A DNA stretch of 64,000 nt from contig MWDI01000034.1 in the NCBI GenBank assembly GCA_002070475.1, positions 57,796 to 121,795 of the forward strand, in the 5' to 3' direction. A program made the translations under genes and the position numbers. Under the pieces are notes generated by a model. The model worked only from the letters and a program-made list of their open reading frames with translations. It had not been told where the DNA came from and did not search any database. This DNA is from Firmicutes bacterium ADurb.Bin146. GTDB lineage: Bacteria > Bacillota > Clostridia > DUPQ01. Shown one piece after another: positions 15,737 through 25,154 of the stretch; positions within the stretch are counted from its first letter, which is position 1; every line of letters starts with the position of its first letter.

Positions 15737-17581
15737 ATGAGAAAGACATGTATAACAATCCTACTAGTAATTACAATCACATTATCACTGACAGCATGCC
15801 AGAAACCAACCCAGACTGTTTTTCCTCAACCTTCTGATTTCGGGCAGCCTAGCCAGACTGAACAGATAAGTCCCACACATTCTGAAGAACCAACAGAAAG
15901 CATATCACCCGAACCGACAGATAGTGAGAATCCTGAAGAAATCGCAAAAATTGAGAGAGAACAGTTAGAGTTGCAGCGTAAAGAACAGGATAAAGAGTTT
16001 TATGTACCTTTAAAGCCGTTAGAAGGTATAAGTGAAAAGCCAAATGGTGATAATATACGCGCGATGTACATAGTGGATTCAGTAATCACAAAGAATCACG
16101 GTCAAAACGGACAACCGGATTGGAAAATAGTACGTTGTGATGATTCAAATGTACAATTATATAAGTCATATGTTGAAGCATTAGCTTTAGGAGATACATT
16201 AAAAATTAATGAGTTAAAATATTTAGAAAACAGCCTTACTACTTTGGAGAAAATTATTGGCACGATTTTAGGTACAGAAATGAATGCTGTTGTTTTAAAT
16301 ATAAAGAGTGGTGATGGCGCAATTACAATCCCCATGCAAGCTGAATGCATTACTCAGGTTCAAACAGAACCACCTCGTTTTAATAATATAGAGTATCTTT
16401 TAAGTATGTTTAAAAATTATGGTATATATACCATTGGCAGAGTTACATCTTTTCAGGACGATACTTTAGCGAAATATAATGAATATCAACATGCGATTAA
16501 GAATCCTGATGGAAGCATTTGGCTTGACGATAACCGCTCAGCATGGGTTGATGCATATGATGAATGGGTACAAAATTATAACATAGCTGCTGCAAAAGAG
16601 GCTGCACTTGCAGGTTTTGACGAAATAAACTTTGATTATGTTAGATTTCCTGAAGGACGTAAATGGGGTACATATTATCAGCAGTATATGCAGATACACC
16701 AAGATACCAGATCAGATGAGATCATCCATGGATTTTTGAAGGATGCATACGAAGCGCTCAAACCGTATAATGTTAATGTTAGCGCTGATATATTCGGTCT
16801 TGTAGCAAGACAGTGGGATTCAGATGACTGCCTTAAAATCGGGCAGAACTGGTACAGAATAACAACAGTTGTGGATTATATATGTCCTATGATTTATCCT
16901 AGCCACTATTCTACAGGATGGTATGGTTTTGAATATCCAGATATGAATCCTTATGGAATGGTGTTTAACGCGATGAGGGATTCAATTGAAAAGAATTCAG
17001 CGTTTGAAGGGAATGCAAAAATTAGATTATGGATACAGGACTTTACAGCAAAATATCTTTATCCTGCGGATTCTATATATTATTATGGGTATGAGCAGGT
17101 ATATGGGCAGGTAAGAGCTTTAAGGGAACTTGGATCATTCTCATACATGTTTTGGAATAATGGTATAAACTATGATGCGACTAAATATATTTTTCCACAA
17201 GACCAAGACAGATATCCCATAAAGGATGGGGATAAAGATTTAATTGGAAGGACCCCAGCTACAGTAGCAAAAGAATATCTTTCTACTTTAAGCGGTACAA
17301 ATACTCTTAACCAATATATGCTTTTTGTATTAACACCTTTAGATGCAAGAACTAAAGATTACGATGAATGGTTATCAAACAGCTTTCCTGTTATAAAAAC
17401 AACAAAGATACTCGGATACACAGTAAATTCTTATACGATTACTGATGAAACAGGAAAAAATGCTGATGTATCAGTTACTTTGAAGTATACTAAAGGAGAT
17501 GATGTAACTGAGATTTATGGTACGTTTGTTTGGAAGGCAGTACTGGAAAACGAAATATGGAAAATTTATCCTGTATTGTAG
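15737..17581 (+). CDS. Lipoprotein with DUF4015 putative glycoside hydrolase domain
   Basis: A secreted, lipid-anchored protein of 614 residues. MRKTCITILLVITITLSLTAC is a lipoprotein signal with its lipobox cysteine at residue 21, then a Pro/Ser/Thr/Glu-rich linker (about 22-75). The DUF4015 domain (about 95-430) is a GH13-related TIM barrel: GRVTSFQDDTLA, then AALAGFDEINFDYVRFPEG, which places acidic residues at the barrel's C-terminal edge, then VDYICPMIYPSHY. A C-terminal domain (about 500-614) resembles NTF2-like lumazine folds only loosely. GGAG before ATG 15737 and the signal peptide fix the start. Substrate unknown, probably a wall or surface polysaccharide. Confidence 0.85.
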   Translation: MRKTCITILLVITITLSLTACQKPTQTVFPQPSDFGQPSQTEQISPTHSEEPTESISPEPTDSENPEEIAKIEREQLELQRKEQDKEFYVPLKPLEGISEKPNGDNIRAMYIVDSVITKNHGQNGQPDWKIVRCDDSNVQLYKSYVEALALGDTLKINELKYLENSLTTLEKIIGTILGTEMNAVVLNIKSGDGAITIPMQAECITQVQTEPPRFNNIEYLLSMFKNYGIYTIGRVTSFQDDTLAKYNEYQHAIKNPDGSIWLDDNRSAWVDAYDEWVQNYNIAAAKEAALAGFDEINFDYVRFPEGRKWGTYYQQYMQIHQDTRSDEIIHGFLKDAYEALKPYNVNVSADIFGLVARQWDSDDCLKIGQNWYRITTVVDYICPMIYPSHYSTGWYGFEYPDMNPYGMVFNAMRDSIEKNSAFEGNAKIRLWIQDFTAKYLYPADSIYYYGYEQVYGQVRALRELGSFSYMFWNNGINYDATKYIFPQDQDRYPIKDGDKDLIGRTPATVAKEYLSTLSGTNTLNQYMLFVLTPLDARTKDYDEWLSNSFPVIKTTKILGYTVNSYTITDETGKNADVSVTLKYTKGDDVTEIYGTFVWKAVLENEIWKIYPVL

Positions 17582-17591
17582 GAGGGTTTAT

Positions 17592-18338
17592 ATGAAAGCT
17601 ATAGTGCTTGCTGCCGGTAAAGGTAGAAGAATCGGTTCGGAAAAAGAGGGTATTCCAAAAGCAATGAGGATTGTAAACGGTAAACCAATGATTGATTATG
17701 TTGTAAAAGAACTTTCTTTTGTAAATGAAATCATTCTGGTTGTTGGATACAAAAAAGAGCAGATTTATGATTATCTCGGAAATAGATACTCATATGCAAT
17801 TCAAGAGGAACAGTTAGGCACGGGACATGCTGTAAAATGTGCAGGTGAGTTCTTTGCTGATTATGACGGACCAGTACTAGTTACATTTGGAGACATGCCT
17901 CTTTTGACTGCAAAAACATATAGAAAAGTATTTAAAGCTTACAATGATAGTATTAGAAAAAATAATCCGGTTGCTTGTGTCATGCTTTCTGTATTTTTAA
18001 AGGATATTTCGCTACCATATGGAAGAGTAATTCGTGATAATAAGAAAAATTATGTCCGGATAATTGAAGAACCTGATTGCACAGAAGAACAGAAGAAGAT
18101 AAACGAAGTTTTTTTTGGAGTAATGTTGTTTAATGGGAAAAAATTAGGCTGGATACTTAACCGGATGACCAACAAAAATGCTCAGAATGAATATTATCTA
18201 ACTGATCTTCCGACTTTATTGAAAGAAGAAGGAGAAAAGGTTATTGTATGCAGTATAAAGGATCAAGAAGAAGTTTATGGCGTAAATACTTTGGAAGACT
18301 TATACAGAGTGGAACAAGTGATGAGAGCAAGAGGTTAA
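17592..18338 (+). CDS. Sugar nucleotidyltransferase, GlmU N-terminal-domain type
   Basis: A 248-residue Rossmann-like NTP transferase. MKAIVLAAGKGRRIGSE, GIPKAM, VVGYKKEQI, EEQLGTGHAVKCAG and VTFGDMPLL line up with the pyrophosphorylase domain of GlmU, which makes UDP-GlcNAc from GlcNAc-1-P and UTP. The left-handed beta-helix acetyltransferase domain of GlmU is absent. GGAGGG lies before ATG 17592; the longer open frame from 17517 is not needed. It is followed two bases later by a sugar-phosphate mutase and then an epimerase, so the three probably make a UDP-sugar. Confidence 0.85.
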   Translation: MKAIVLAAGKGRRIGSEKEGIPKAMRIVNGKPMIDYVVKELSFVNEIILVVGYKKEQIYDYLGNRYSYAIQEEQLGTGHAVKCAGEFFADYDGPVLVTFGDMPLLTAKTYRKVFKAYNDSIRKNNPVACVMLSVFLKDISLPYGRVIRDNKKNYVRIIEEPDCTEEQKKINEVFFGVMLFNGKKLGWILNRMTNKNAQNEYYLTDLPTLLKEEGEKVIVCSIKDQEEVYGVNTLEDLYRVEQVMRARG

Positions 18339-18339
18339 T

Positions 18340-19746
18340 ATGATTAAGTTTGGAACTGGAGGATGGAGAGCAATTATAGGAGATGGGTTTACTAAAGCGA
18401 ACATTCAATTGCTTGTGCAAGGATTATGCGACTTTATGAGAGTTTCATGTAAACTGGATAAACCTGTTATAATAGGATATGACAGAAGATTCTTATCTGA
18501 AGAAGGAGCTAAATGGGCAGCTGAGGTGTTTTGCGGTAACTCTGTTAAAGTACACTTTATATATAGGAATTCTCCTACGCCTTTAATTATGTTCCAGGTC
18601 AAACAGGAAAAGGCATATTTCGGTATTGCTGTAACAGCAAGCCATAATCCTGCTTTATACAATGGGATTAAGCTTTTTACTGAAGGAGGCAGGGATGCTT
18701 CCATGGAAGTAACAGATGAAATCGAGAATTATATAACTCGTGTGCAGAAAGTAAACACTATACCTTTTGAGAAAGCAAACAAAGAAGGTTTGCTTGTAAT
18801 AATCGATCCATTTAATGATTACATAGATGGTATACTGGAGTTTCTAAATAAATCTGCAATCATTAAAGCAAGACTTAAAGTTTTACTAGACCCGATGTAT
18901 GGTGTTTCCAAAACATCATTACAGACAATTTTGCTGACATTAAGATGTGACGTTGATGTCATAAATGATCGGCATGATACATTATTTGGAGGAAAACTTC
19001 CATCACCAAGTGCAGCGACATTAGGTAAGCTTTCAGCTATGGTAGTTGAAGAAGGTTATGATATTGGACTTGGCACAGATGGAGATGCAGATAGGCTGGG
19101 AGTAATCGATGATAAGGGAAGATTTATTCATCCAAACGAAATAATGATGCTTCTTTACTATTATTTAGTAAAGTTTAAAGGATGGAAAGGTGATGTAGTA
19201 CGTAATATAGCAACAACTCATTTATTGGACGCAATGGCAAAAGATTTCGGATATGTATGCCATGAAGTACCCGTCGGATTTAAGCATATCAGTGCAAAAA
19301 TTGATCAAACCAATGCAGTTTTGGGTGGGGAATCAAGTGGTGGACTTACAGTGAGAGGACACATATCCGGAAAAGACGGGATTTTCGCTGCTTCATTACT
19401 CATTGAAATGATTGCTGTTACAAAAAAATGCTTATCTGTATTACTAAAAGAAATATATGACAAATATGGATATCGGGTAATGATTGAAAATTCATATACA
19501 TTTAATGCTGAAGATAAATCAAGGCTTAATAGAATTTTATACATTGACCGACAAATTCCTGATTTTTCTATTGAAATTGAAAAAATAAGTTATGAAGACG
19601 GATTGAAAGTATATTTTAAAAATGGCGGGTGGCTTGTGGCCAGATTTTCTGGTACTGAACCTTTGCTAAGAGTCTTTGCAGAGATGCCTAATGAAAAACA
19701 GGTTGCTGATGTGTGTAATAGGATGAAAGGATTTTTAGGCATATAG
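18340..19746 (+). CDS. Phosphoglucomutase/phosphomannomutase family protein
   Basis: A 468-residue alpha-D-phosphohexomutase. FGTGGWRAIIGDGFT at the N-terminus, the phosphoserine loop TASHNP (S101), the metal loop GTDGDADRLG, the sugar loop GGESSGG and the phosphate loop FSGTEPLLR are all present, so it should be active. It interconverts hexose-6-P and hexose-1-P; glucose, mannose or glucosamine phosphate cannot be told apart here. It sits between the nucleotidyltransferase and the epimerase with gaps of one or two bases. Confidence 0.9.
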   Translation: MIKFGTGGWRAIIGDGFTKANIQLLVQGLCDFMRVSCKLDKPVIIGYDRRFLSEEGAKWAAEVFCGNSVKVHFIYRNSPTPLIMFQVKQEKAYFGIAVTASHNPALYNGIKLFTEGGRDASMEVTDEIENYITRVQKVNTIPFEKANKEGLLVIIDPFNDYIDGILEFLNKSAIIKARLKVLLDPMYGVSKTSLQTILLTLRCDVDVINDRHDTLFGGKLPSPSAATLGKLSAMVVEEGYDIGLGTDGDADRLGVIDDKGRFIHPNEIMMLLYYYLVKFKGWKGDVVRNIATTHLLDAMAKDFGYVCHEVPVGFKHISAKIDQTNAVLGGESSGGLTVRGHISGKDGIFAASLLIEMIAVTKKCLSVLLKEIYDKYGYRVMIENSYTFNAEDKSRLNRILYIDRQIPDFSIEIEKISYEDGLKVYFKNGGWLVARFSGTEPLLRVFAEMPNEKQVADVCNRMKGFLGI

Positions 19747-19748
19747 TT

Positions 19749-20663
19749 ATGATACTTGTTACTGGAGGTTGTGGTTTTATAGGTTCACATATTACTGATG
19801 CTTTGATAGAAAAAGGCAACAAGGTTATAGTTATGGATAATTTAAGTTCAGGAAATCTGAAAAACCTTAATAGCAAAGCAGAATTTATAAAAGGTGATGT
19901 GACAAATACAGATGATATTGAGAGTGTATTTTGCAGATTTCCCATAAGGGCTGTTTGTCATCATGCAGCACAAATTTCCGTTGCAATCTCAATGGAAAAT
20001 CCTTTATTCGATGTTAACACAAATGTAATAGGTATTATCAAATTATTACAAGCTTGTTCACGATATAAAGTTAAAAGATTTGTTTTTGCAAGCAGTGCAG
20101 CAATATATGGCAATCCTGCGTATCTTCCAATAGATGAGCAGCATCCCAAAAATCCATTGTCTTTCTATGGATTGTCAAAACTCACTTCAGAACAGTGCAT
20201 AAGGATTTATGCGGAAAATAACGAAATGTCATATGGTATATTAAGATATGCGAATGTTTACGGCCCAAGACAGAAAGCAGAGGGAGAAGGAGGCGTAGTT
20301 GCAGTTTTTATGAACCGCATGACAGCAAATAAAGACTGTTATATACATGGTGATGGTAAACAGACAAGGGATTTTATTTATGTAAAAGATATAGCTTTAG
20401 CAAATGTAAAAGCCCTTGAATGTGATGAGAGTTTTACTGCTAATGTATCAACAAATGTTTACACTGATATTGTTACTTTATTTGATACAATGAAAAGACA
20501 AGTAGGATATAACAAAAATGCTATATTTACAGAATCAAGAAAAGGAGATATTAAAGACAGTTATCTAAAGAATACAGTGATAAATGATCTTTTATCCTGG
20601 CTTCCTAAATATGATTTAAATGAAGGTCTAAGAGAAACTGCAAAGTATTTTTTAAATGCTTAA
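19749..20663 (+). CDS. NAD-dependent sugar epimerase (UDP-glucose 4-epimerase type)
   Basis: A 304-residue extended short-chain dehydrogenase. VTGGCGFIGSHITDALIEKG binds NAD, DNLSSG follows strand 2, and FVFASSAAIYG with YGLSK (the YxxxK catalytic pair) forms the active site. NVYGPRQ, GDGKQTRDFIYVKDIA and the C-terminal pattern match GalE-like UDP-glucose or UDP-GlcNAc 4-epimerases. It follows the mutase by two bases and overlaps the GtrA gene by eight. It is likely to supply an epimerised UDP-sugar for surface glycan. Confidence 0.9.
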   Translation: MILVTGGCGFIGSHITDALIEKGNKVIVMDNLSSGNLKNLNSKAEFIKGDVTNTDDIESVFCRFPIRAVCHHAAQISVAISMENPLFDVNTNVIGIIKLLQACSRYKVKRFVFASSAAIYGNPAYLPIDEQHPKNPLSFYGLSKLTSEQCIRIYAENNEMSYGILRYANVYGPRQKAEGEGGVVAVFMNRMTANKDCYIHGDGKQTRDFIYVKDIALANVKALECDESFTANVSTNVYTDIVTLFDTMKRQVGYNKNAIFTESRKGDIKDSYLKNTVINDLLSWLPKYDLNEGLRETAKYFLNA

Positions 20664-21042
20664 TTATCTTAAAAGGCAAAAAATATTCTTTACTTATGTC
20701 CTGATTGGTACAATTGCTACCATACTGGATATGTCTGTTTTATACCTTTTATCGGATTTATTGCACATTAATTATATAATATCAAACTGCATATCTGTTT
20801 TTTCAGGAATATCTTTAAGCTTCTTTTTGAATTCCAGGTATAACTTCAAAAAAACTGACAGGATAGGTATTAAATTTATATATTTTGCATCAGTCTGTTT
20901 AATAGGTATGTTAGTAGGGTCAACAATTTTTATATTTCTTTATGAGAATCTTGGAATTTACAAATTTATTGCAAAGGCTATATCAGTCGCTATAGCGGGA
21001 ATATTACAGTTCTTATTTAACAAGAACGTTACCTTTAGGTGA
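20656..21042 (+). CDS. GtrA family membrane protein
   Basis: A 128-residue protein with four predicted transmembrane helices and the GtrA signature: FFTYVLIGTIATILDMSVLYLL, then ISLSFFLNSRYNF, then AISVAIAGILQFLFNKNVTF. GtrA-like proteins are thought to help move or use lipid-linked sugars in cell-envelope glycosylation. It overlaps the epimerase by eight bases, which supports a link to the upstream nucleotide-sugar genes. Confidence 0.9.
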   Translation: MLNYLKRQKIFFTYVLIGTIATILDMSVLYLLSDLLHINYIISNCISVFSGISLSFFLNSRYNFKKTDRIGIKFIYFASVCLIGMLVGSTIFIFLYENLGIYKFIAKAISVAIAGILQFLFNKNVTFR

Positions 21043-21046
21043 CATA

Positions 21047-21055
21047 TGATATAAT
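21047..21055 (+). promoter_or_regulatory. Putative extended -10 promoter of the ftsQ-like gene
   Basis: TG at 21047-21048 and TATAAT at 21050-21055, an extended -10 element ending six bases before the ATG at 21062. No clear -35 box is visible. Confidence 0.4.
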
Positions 21056-21061
21056 TCAAAT

Positions 21062-21817
21062 ATGAAAGCAAACAAAGTAAAAATCATTTTAATAGTATTA
21101 TTCATGATGTCATGTGCAGTGACATTCCTGTTTTCATCATTTTTTGAGCTAAGAGAAATTATTATTCAAGAAGATACAGTTGGCATATTAAATACATTTA
21201 AGGATAAAAAAATGATTATAGGTCATAATTTAAATACTATGTTAATATCAAAGGGTAATATCTTAAGCGGACACCTTGATAAAATAGAAAATGAAATAAA
21301 GAAAGACGTTAATATTAAGGAAATAAGTATTAAAAGAACAGGTAACAACAGCTTAAGAGTCGATTATACAAAAAGAGTACCCATAATGTGTGTATTATAT
21401 GATGATTATGTTATCTATTTTGATTACGACGGGACAATAATCGATACTTCAAAGTCTAAGAATGAAAAATCTGTTTTAATTAAAGGTATAAATTTAAACT
21501 CCTTTCATTTTGGGTTTAACCTTATAGCATGTAATGACATGTTAGAAGATATATCTTTGTTATGTAAGGAAATAGAAAAATATGATATTGCAAATTACAC
21601 TGCAATAAGAACTTTAATTGATGAAATAGAGATTAAAGATGCAAACAGAATAGTAATAAGATACGATAACAGATTAGAAATACTGGTAGATTTGACAAGT
21701 AATGTTAAGTATAACGCTAATGTTATATGTTCCATATTGTCAAATATCAGTCAGAAAGCAAAAGGTTACATTGATTTTACAATTTCAACAGTACCATATT
21801 TTACTCCAGTCCCATAA
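21062..21817 (+). CDS. FtsQ/DivIB-like cell division protein
   Basis: A 251-residue bitopic protein with a short basic N-terminus, one transmembrane helix (about residues 7-27), and an extracytoplasmic part beginning FELREIIIQED. That part has a POTRA-like layout with a GHNLN turn, the KIENEIKKDVNIKEISIKR helix-strand, RVPIMCVLYDD and YFDYDGTIID, which is the order seen in FtsQ/DivIB. Overall sequence is divergent, but it lies just before ftsZ, as ftsQ does in division clusters. No Shine-Dalgarno sequence precedes the ATG, while a -10 box does, so the mRNA may be leaderless. Confidence 0.7.
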   Translation: MKANKVKIILIVLFMMSCAVTFLFSSFFELREIIIQEDTVGILNTFKDKKMIIGHNLNTMLISKGNILSGHLDKIENEIKKDVNIKEISIKRTGNNSLRVDYTKRVPIMCVLYDDYVIYFDYDGTIIDTSKSKNEKSVLIKGINLNSFHFGFNLIACNDMLEDISLLCKEIEKYDIANYTAIRTLIDEIEIKDANRIVIRYDNRLEILVDLTSNVKYNANVICSILSNISQKAKGYIDFTISTVPYFTPVP

Positions 21818-21837
21818 ATATGGTAGATAAAAAAGTT

Positions 21838-21866
21838 TTTATTATGTATATACAAGATGGTATAAT
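21838..21866 (+). promoter_or_regulatory. Putative extended -10 promoter of ftsZ
   Basis: TATAAT (21861-21866) with an upstream TGG extension and a weak -35 (TTTATT, 21838-21843) at 17 bases. A second TATAAT at 21873-21878 is an alternative. Confidence 0.4.
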
Positions 21867-21928
21867 GTTTGATATAATGTTGTTAATTATTGGAAAGTAG
21901 AGTTTTCTTACAAGAAAGGGGAGTAATT

Positions 21929-23170
21929 ATGCTTCAATTCGAAATGGAGATGGAGCAATTCGCTCAGATAAAAGTTATAGGTGTAGGCGGCGCTGGTAAC
22001 AACGCAATTGACAGAATGATTGTATCAGGATTAAAAGGTGTCGAATTTATTTCCATTAATACTGATAAACAAGCCTTAATGAATTCAAAAGCTACAACAA
22101 AAGTACAGATAGGTGAGAAGCTGACAAAAGGATTAGGAGCAGGCTCTATTCCTGAAATAGGGGAAAGAAGCGCTGAAGAATCAAAAGATATAATTATTGA
22201 GCACATAAAAGGTGCTGATATGATATTTATTACAGCTGGAATGGGTGGAGGTACAGGAACTGGAGCAGTACCTATTATTGCACAAGAAGCAAGACAATTA
22301 GGAATACTTACAGTATGTATAGTGACCAAACCCTTTACTTTTGAAGGCAGAAAAAGAAAAGAAAATGCAGAAAAAGGTCTTTCCAGATTAAAATCTGTAG
22401 TAGATACTTTAATAGTAGTGCCTAATGATAGACTTCTACAGATATCTGACAAGAAGATAACAATAATGGAAGCATTCAGCACTGCTGACAATGTCCTGTT
22501 TAAAGGGGTTCAGAGCATATCGGATCTTATAGCTGTACCTGGATTGATAAATCTTGACTTTGCTGATGTTAAAACTGTAATGACTGACGCAGGGATCGCA
22601 CATATGGGTATTGGTAGAGGAGAAGGTGAGGATAAATGTGAGATTGCAGCAATGGAAGCTATTAAGAGTCCTCTACTTGAAACTTCTATCGAAGGAGCTA
22701 AAAAACTTCTTGTTAATATTACAGGCGGACCAGACATGGGATTATTTGAGGTTGATCATGCTGCCAATAAAATTTATGAAGCAGCAGATGAATCTGCAAA
22801 CATAATTTGGGGTGCTACTATTGATCCCAATATGACAGATCAGATTATTATTACCATTATAGCAACAGGATTTGATGATGATGTCAAGGAAGTTCAGCCA
22901 TCTATATTAATTCCTAAAAAAGAAGAAAAACCAGCTGTTGAGAGTAAAGAAACTAAACAGCAAATTGAAGAAGCAAAAGAAACCATCAAAAAAGAAATTG
23001 ATGAAAAGGAAGAAATTAAGACCACAAAGATTTTTGAAATTCATTTACCGCAAGAAGAAGCTGATACTTTTGTGTTAGAAGAAAATAAAAAAAATGAACC
23101 AAAAGTTCAACCTGAAAAGAAGAAGGAAGATGAAAGTATAACTATTCCCAGTTTCTTACGAATGAAATAG
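21929..23170 (+). CDS. ftsZ: Cell division protein FtsZ
   Basis: A 413-residue tubulin-like GTPase that forms the cytokinetic ring. [23 protein letters not shown], the tubulin signature GGGTGTG (residues 106-112), and [11 protein letters not shown] with the T7-loop catalytic aspartates are intact. After about residue 320 comes a long, Glu/Lys-rich flexible linker, then the conserved tail [10 protein letters not shown] that binds FtsA, SepF and ZapD-like partners. AAAGGGGAG precedes ATG 21929, so the longer frame from 21890 is rejected. Only an ftsQ-like gene accompanies it; the rest of the dcw cluster is elsewhere. Confidence 0.97.
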   Translation: MLQFEMEMEQFAQIKVIGVGGAGNNAIDRMIVSGLKGVEFISINTDKQALMNSKATTKVQIGEKLTKGLGAGSIPEIGERSAEESKDIIIEHIKGADMIFITAGMGGGTGTGAVPIIAQEARQLGILTVCIVTKPFTFEGRKRKENAEKGLSRLKSVVDTLIVVPNDRLLQISDKKITIMEAFSTADNVLFKGVQSISDLIAVPGLINLDFADVKTVMTDAGIAHMGIGRGEGEDKCEIAAMEAIKSPLLETSIEGAKKLLVNITGGPDMGLFEVDHAANKIYEAADESANIIWGATIDPNMTDQIIITIIATGFDDDVKEVQPSILIPKKEEKPAVESKETKQQIEEAKETIKKEIDEKEEIKTTKIFEIHLPQEEADTFVLEENKKNEPKVQPEKKKEDESITIPSFLRMK

Positions 23171-23192
23171 ATTAAATATATTAATTTTAAAG

Positions 23193-23216
23193 AATGCGGT
23201 AACACGCATTTTTTTT
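23193..23216 (+). terminator. Rho-independent terminator after ftsZ
   Basis: AATGCG pairs with CGCATT around loop GTAACA, followed by eight T. It closes the ftsQ-ftsZ unit. Confidence 0.8.
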
Positions 23217-23304
23217 AAATGTAAACAATTTATGACTTGGTAATAAAAAGTGTTGCATTCGTAAAACTGCTGATATATAATGGAACAAATTGGAGGTATT
23301 ACAA

Positions 23305-25023
23305 ATGGCAATCGGAAAAAAAGGATTATATGATGTCAGAAAAATTACAGATATAAGAGAAGCTATCTATGGCGCTGCTGAACTGTATGGCGAAAAAGAT
23401 GCTTTGCTTGAGAAAAATAAGGTAACAGATAAATACGAAGCATATTCTTTTAATAGATTCGTAAAAGATATAAAGAGTCTTGGTACAGCTTTATGCAATA
23501 TGGGATTAAAAGATAAAAGAGTCGTTGTTATAGGAGAAAACAGATATTTATGGGCTGTTTCCTATATGGCAGTTGTAAATGGGACCGGTGTTGTTGTGCC
23601 TGTAGATGTACAGCTTAATCAGAATGACTTGAAATATATTTTCGAATCTTCAAAACCAGAAGCAGTTATCTTCACAGATAAAAAAGCAAATGAAATCAAG
23701 AATCTTGCTAGTGAACTTACATTCATAAAGTATTTTATAAACATGGATGGTAATTTTACAGATAATGAACGATTTTTTAATCTCAAGGACTTCATAACAA
23801 AGGGAGAAGCACTGATTGCATCAGGAGATAGAACTTTTTTAGATGCAAAAATCGACCCTGAAGAAACCCTTATAATCTTATACACCTCTGCTACAACATC
23901 AGTTTCAAAAGCAGTGCAGCTGTCACACAGGAATATTGCATCTAATCTGATGGCGATGTCTAGCATGATAAATATCAAGCCGACAGATGTGTTTCTTTCT
24001 ATACTGCCATTACATCACACATACGAGTGCACCTGCGGATTCATTTGCCCGCTTTATCTTGGAGCATCAATAGGTTATGCAGAGGGATTGAAATATATCA
24101 AAAAAAATCTAGAGGAATTAAAACCCAGCGTAATGCTGTCAGTTCCTCTGTTATTTGAAGGAATGTATAAGAATATTATTAAAGCAGCTGAAAAATCAGG
24201 AAGTCTGAAAAAACTGAATACTGTAATTAAAGTTGCTGATATGCTTCACCTTAGCAGGAATATAAGGAGAAAGTTATTTTCTGCCGTATTAGCAGGTTTA
24301 GGTGGTAATATGAGATTAATGGTTTCAGGAGCAGCAGCTATATCACCGACAGTAGCAAAATTTTACAGGTCTATAGGTGTAGCTTTCTTGCAGGGATATG
24401 GCTTGACTGAGTGCTCTCCAATAATATGTCTTAACTCCGATAAAGATTATGTTGATGCCTCTGCAGGCAAACCTCTTCCAGGTGTGGAGATAGTGATTTT
24501 AGATAAAGATACAGACGGAATTGGAGAGATTTGTGCTAAGGGTCCTAATATAATGAAAGGATATCTTGATATGCCTGAAGAAAATGCAAGAATATTTGAA
24601 GGAGGGTACTTTCATACCGGTGATTTGGGTTACATGGATGAGAATGATTTCGTATATATAACTGGAAGAAAAAAATCTATGATTGTTACAAAAACCGGTA
24701 AGAATATATTCCCTGAAGAACTGGAGATTAAACTTGCTAAAAGCAAATATGTTGAAGAATGTCTTGTATTTGGCGTTAATGACAAAGATGGTGATAGTAT
24801 AGTCACTGCTGCTGTTTACCCTGCGCTCCAGGTTTTTGAAGATGAATTTCAGAATACTGACAAGAAATTTATCTACAATAAAATAATGGAGCTTGTAAAA
24901 GAAGTTAACACGCAGGTTCCTACTTATAAAGCTATCAAAAAACTTGTTATCAGAGATGTTGAATTTGTAAAAACTACCACCAGGAAGATAAAACGTTATG
25001 GGGAGAACCTAAAAGCGGATTAA
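23305..25023 (+). CDS. AMP-binding acyl-CoA synthetase-like protein with altered P-loop
   Basis: A 572-residue member of the ANL adenylate-forming superfamily, closest in layout to long-chain acyl-CoA synthetases. SILPLHHTYECTCG, MVSGAAAISP, FLQGYGLTECSP, GGYFHTGDLGYMDEND, YITGRKK and the C-terminal TTRKIKRYGEN are all recognisable. The usual glycine-rich phosphate loop YTSGTTGxPKGV reads YTSATTSVSKAV (Y193-V204), so three conserved glycines are replaced, although the lysine is kept. Activity may therefore be altered. GGAGGT precedes ATG 23305. The gene is bounded by terminators on both sides, so it is transcribed alone. It could activate fatty acids; this is inference. Confidence 0.87.
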   Translation: MAIGKKGLYDVRKITDIREAIYGAAELYGEKDALLEKNKVTDKYEAYSFNRFVKDIKSLGTALCNMGLKDKRVVVIGENRYLWAVSYMAVVNGTGVVVPVDVQLNQNDLKYIFESSKPEAVIFTDKKANEIKNLASELTFIKYFINMDGNFTDNERFFNLKDFITKGEALIASGDRTFLDAKIDPEETLIILYTSATTSVSKAVQLSHRNIASNLMAMSSMINIKPTDVFLSILPLHHTYECTCGFICPLYLGASIGYAEGLKYIKKNLEELKPSVMLSVPLLFEGMYKNIIKAAEKSGSLKKLNTVIKVADMLHLSRNIRRKLFSAVLAGLGGNMRLMVSGAAAISPTVAKFYRSIGVAFLQGYGLTECSPIICLNSDKDYVDASAGKPLPGVEIVILDKDTDGIGEICAKGPNIMKGYLDMPEENARIFEGGYFHTGDLGYMDENDFVYITGRKKSMIVTKTGKNIFPEELEIKLAKSKYVEECLVFGVNDKDGDSIVTAAVYPALQVFEDEFQNTDKKFIYNKIMELVKEVNTQVPTYKAIKKLVIRDVEFVKTTTRKIKRYGENLKAD

Positions 25024-25050
25024 TATATCTTGAGGGGGATAAACAAAAAA

Positions 25051-25073
25051 AGCATGTATAACATGCTTTTTTT
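25051..25073 (+). terminator. Rho-independent terminator after the acyl-CoA synthetase gene
   Basis: AGCATGT (25051-25057) pairs with ACATGCT (25061-25067) around loop ATA, with seven T at the end and an A-run before it, so it could act on both strands. Confidence 0.8.
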
Positions 25074-25154
25074 GTTTATGTGAAATAAATTGATATATTC
25101 CATATTTATCTTATGATATAATTATATTATTATTATTTCGGAGGAATTTAATAT

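Noticed and set aside
21964..22491. Long minus-strand ORF (175 residues) opposite ftsZ
   Set aside because: It is a shadow of the ftsZ coding frame with a Ser/Pro/Ile-rich, family-less product and no ribosome binding site.
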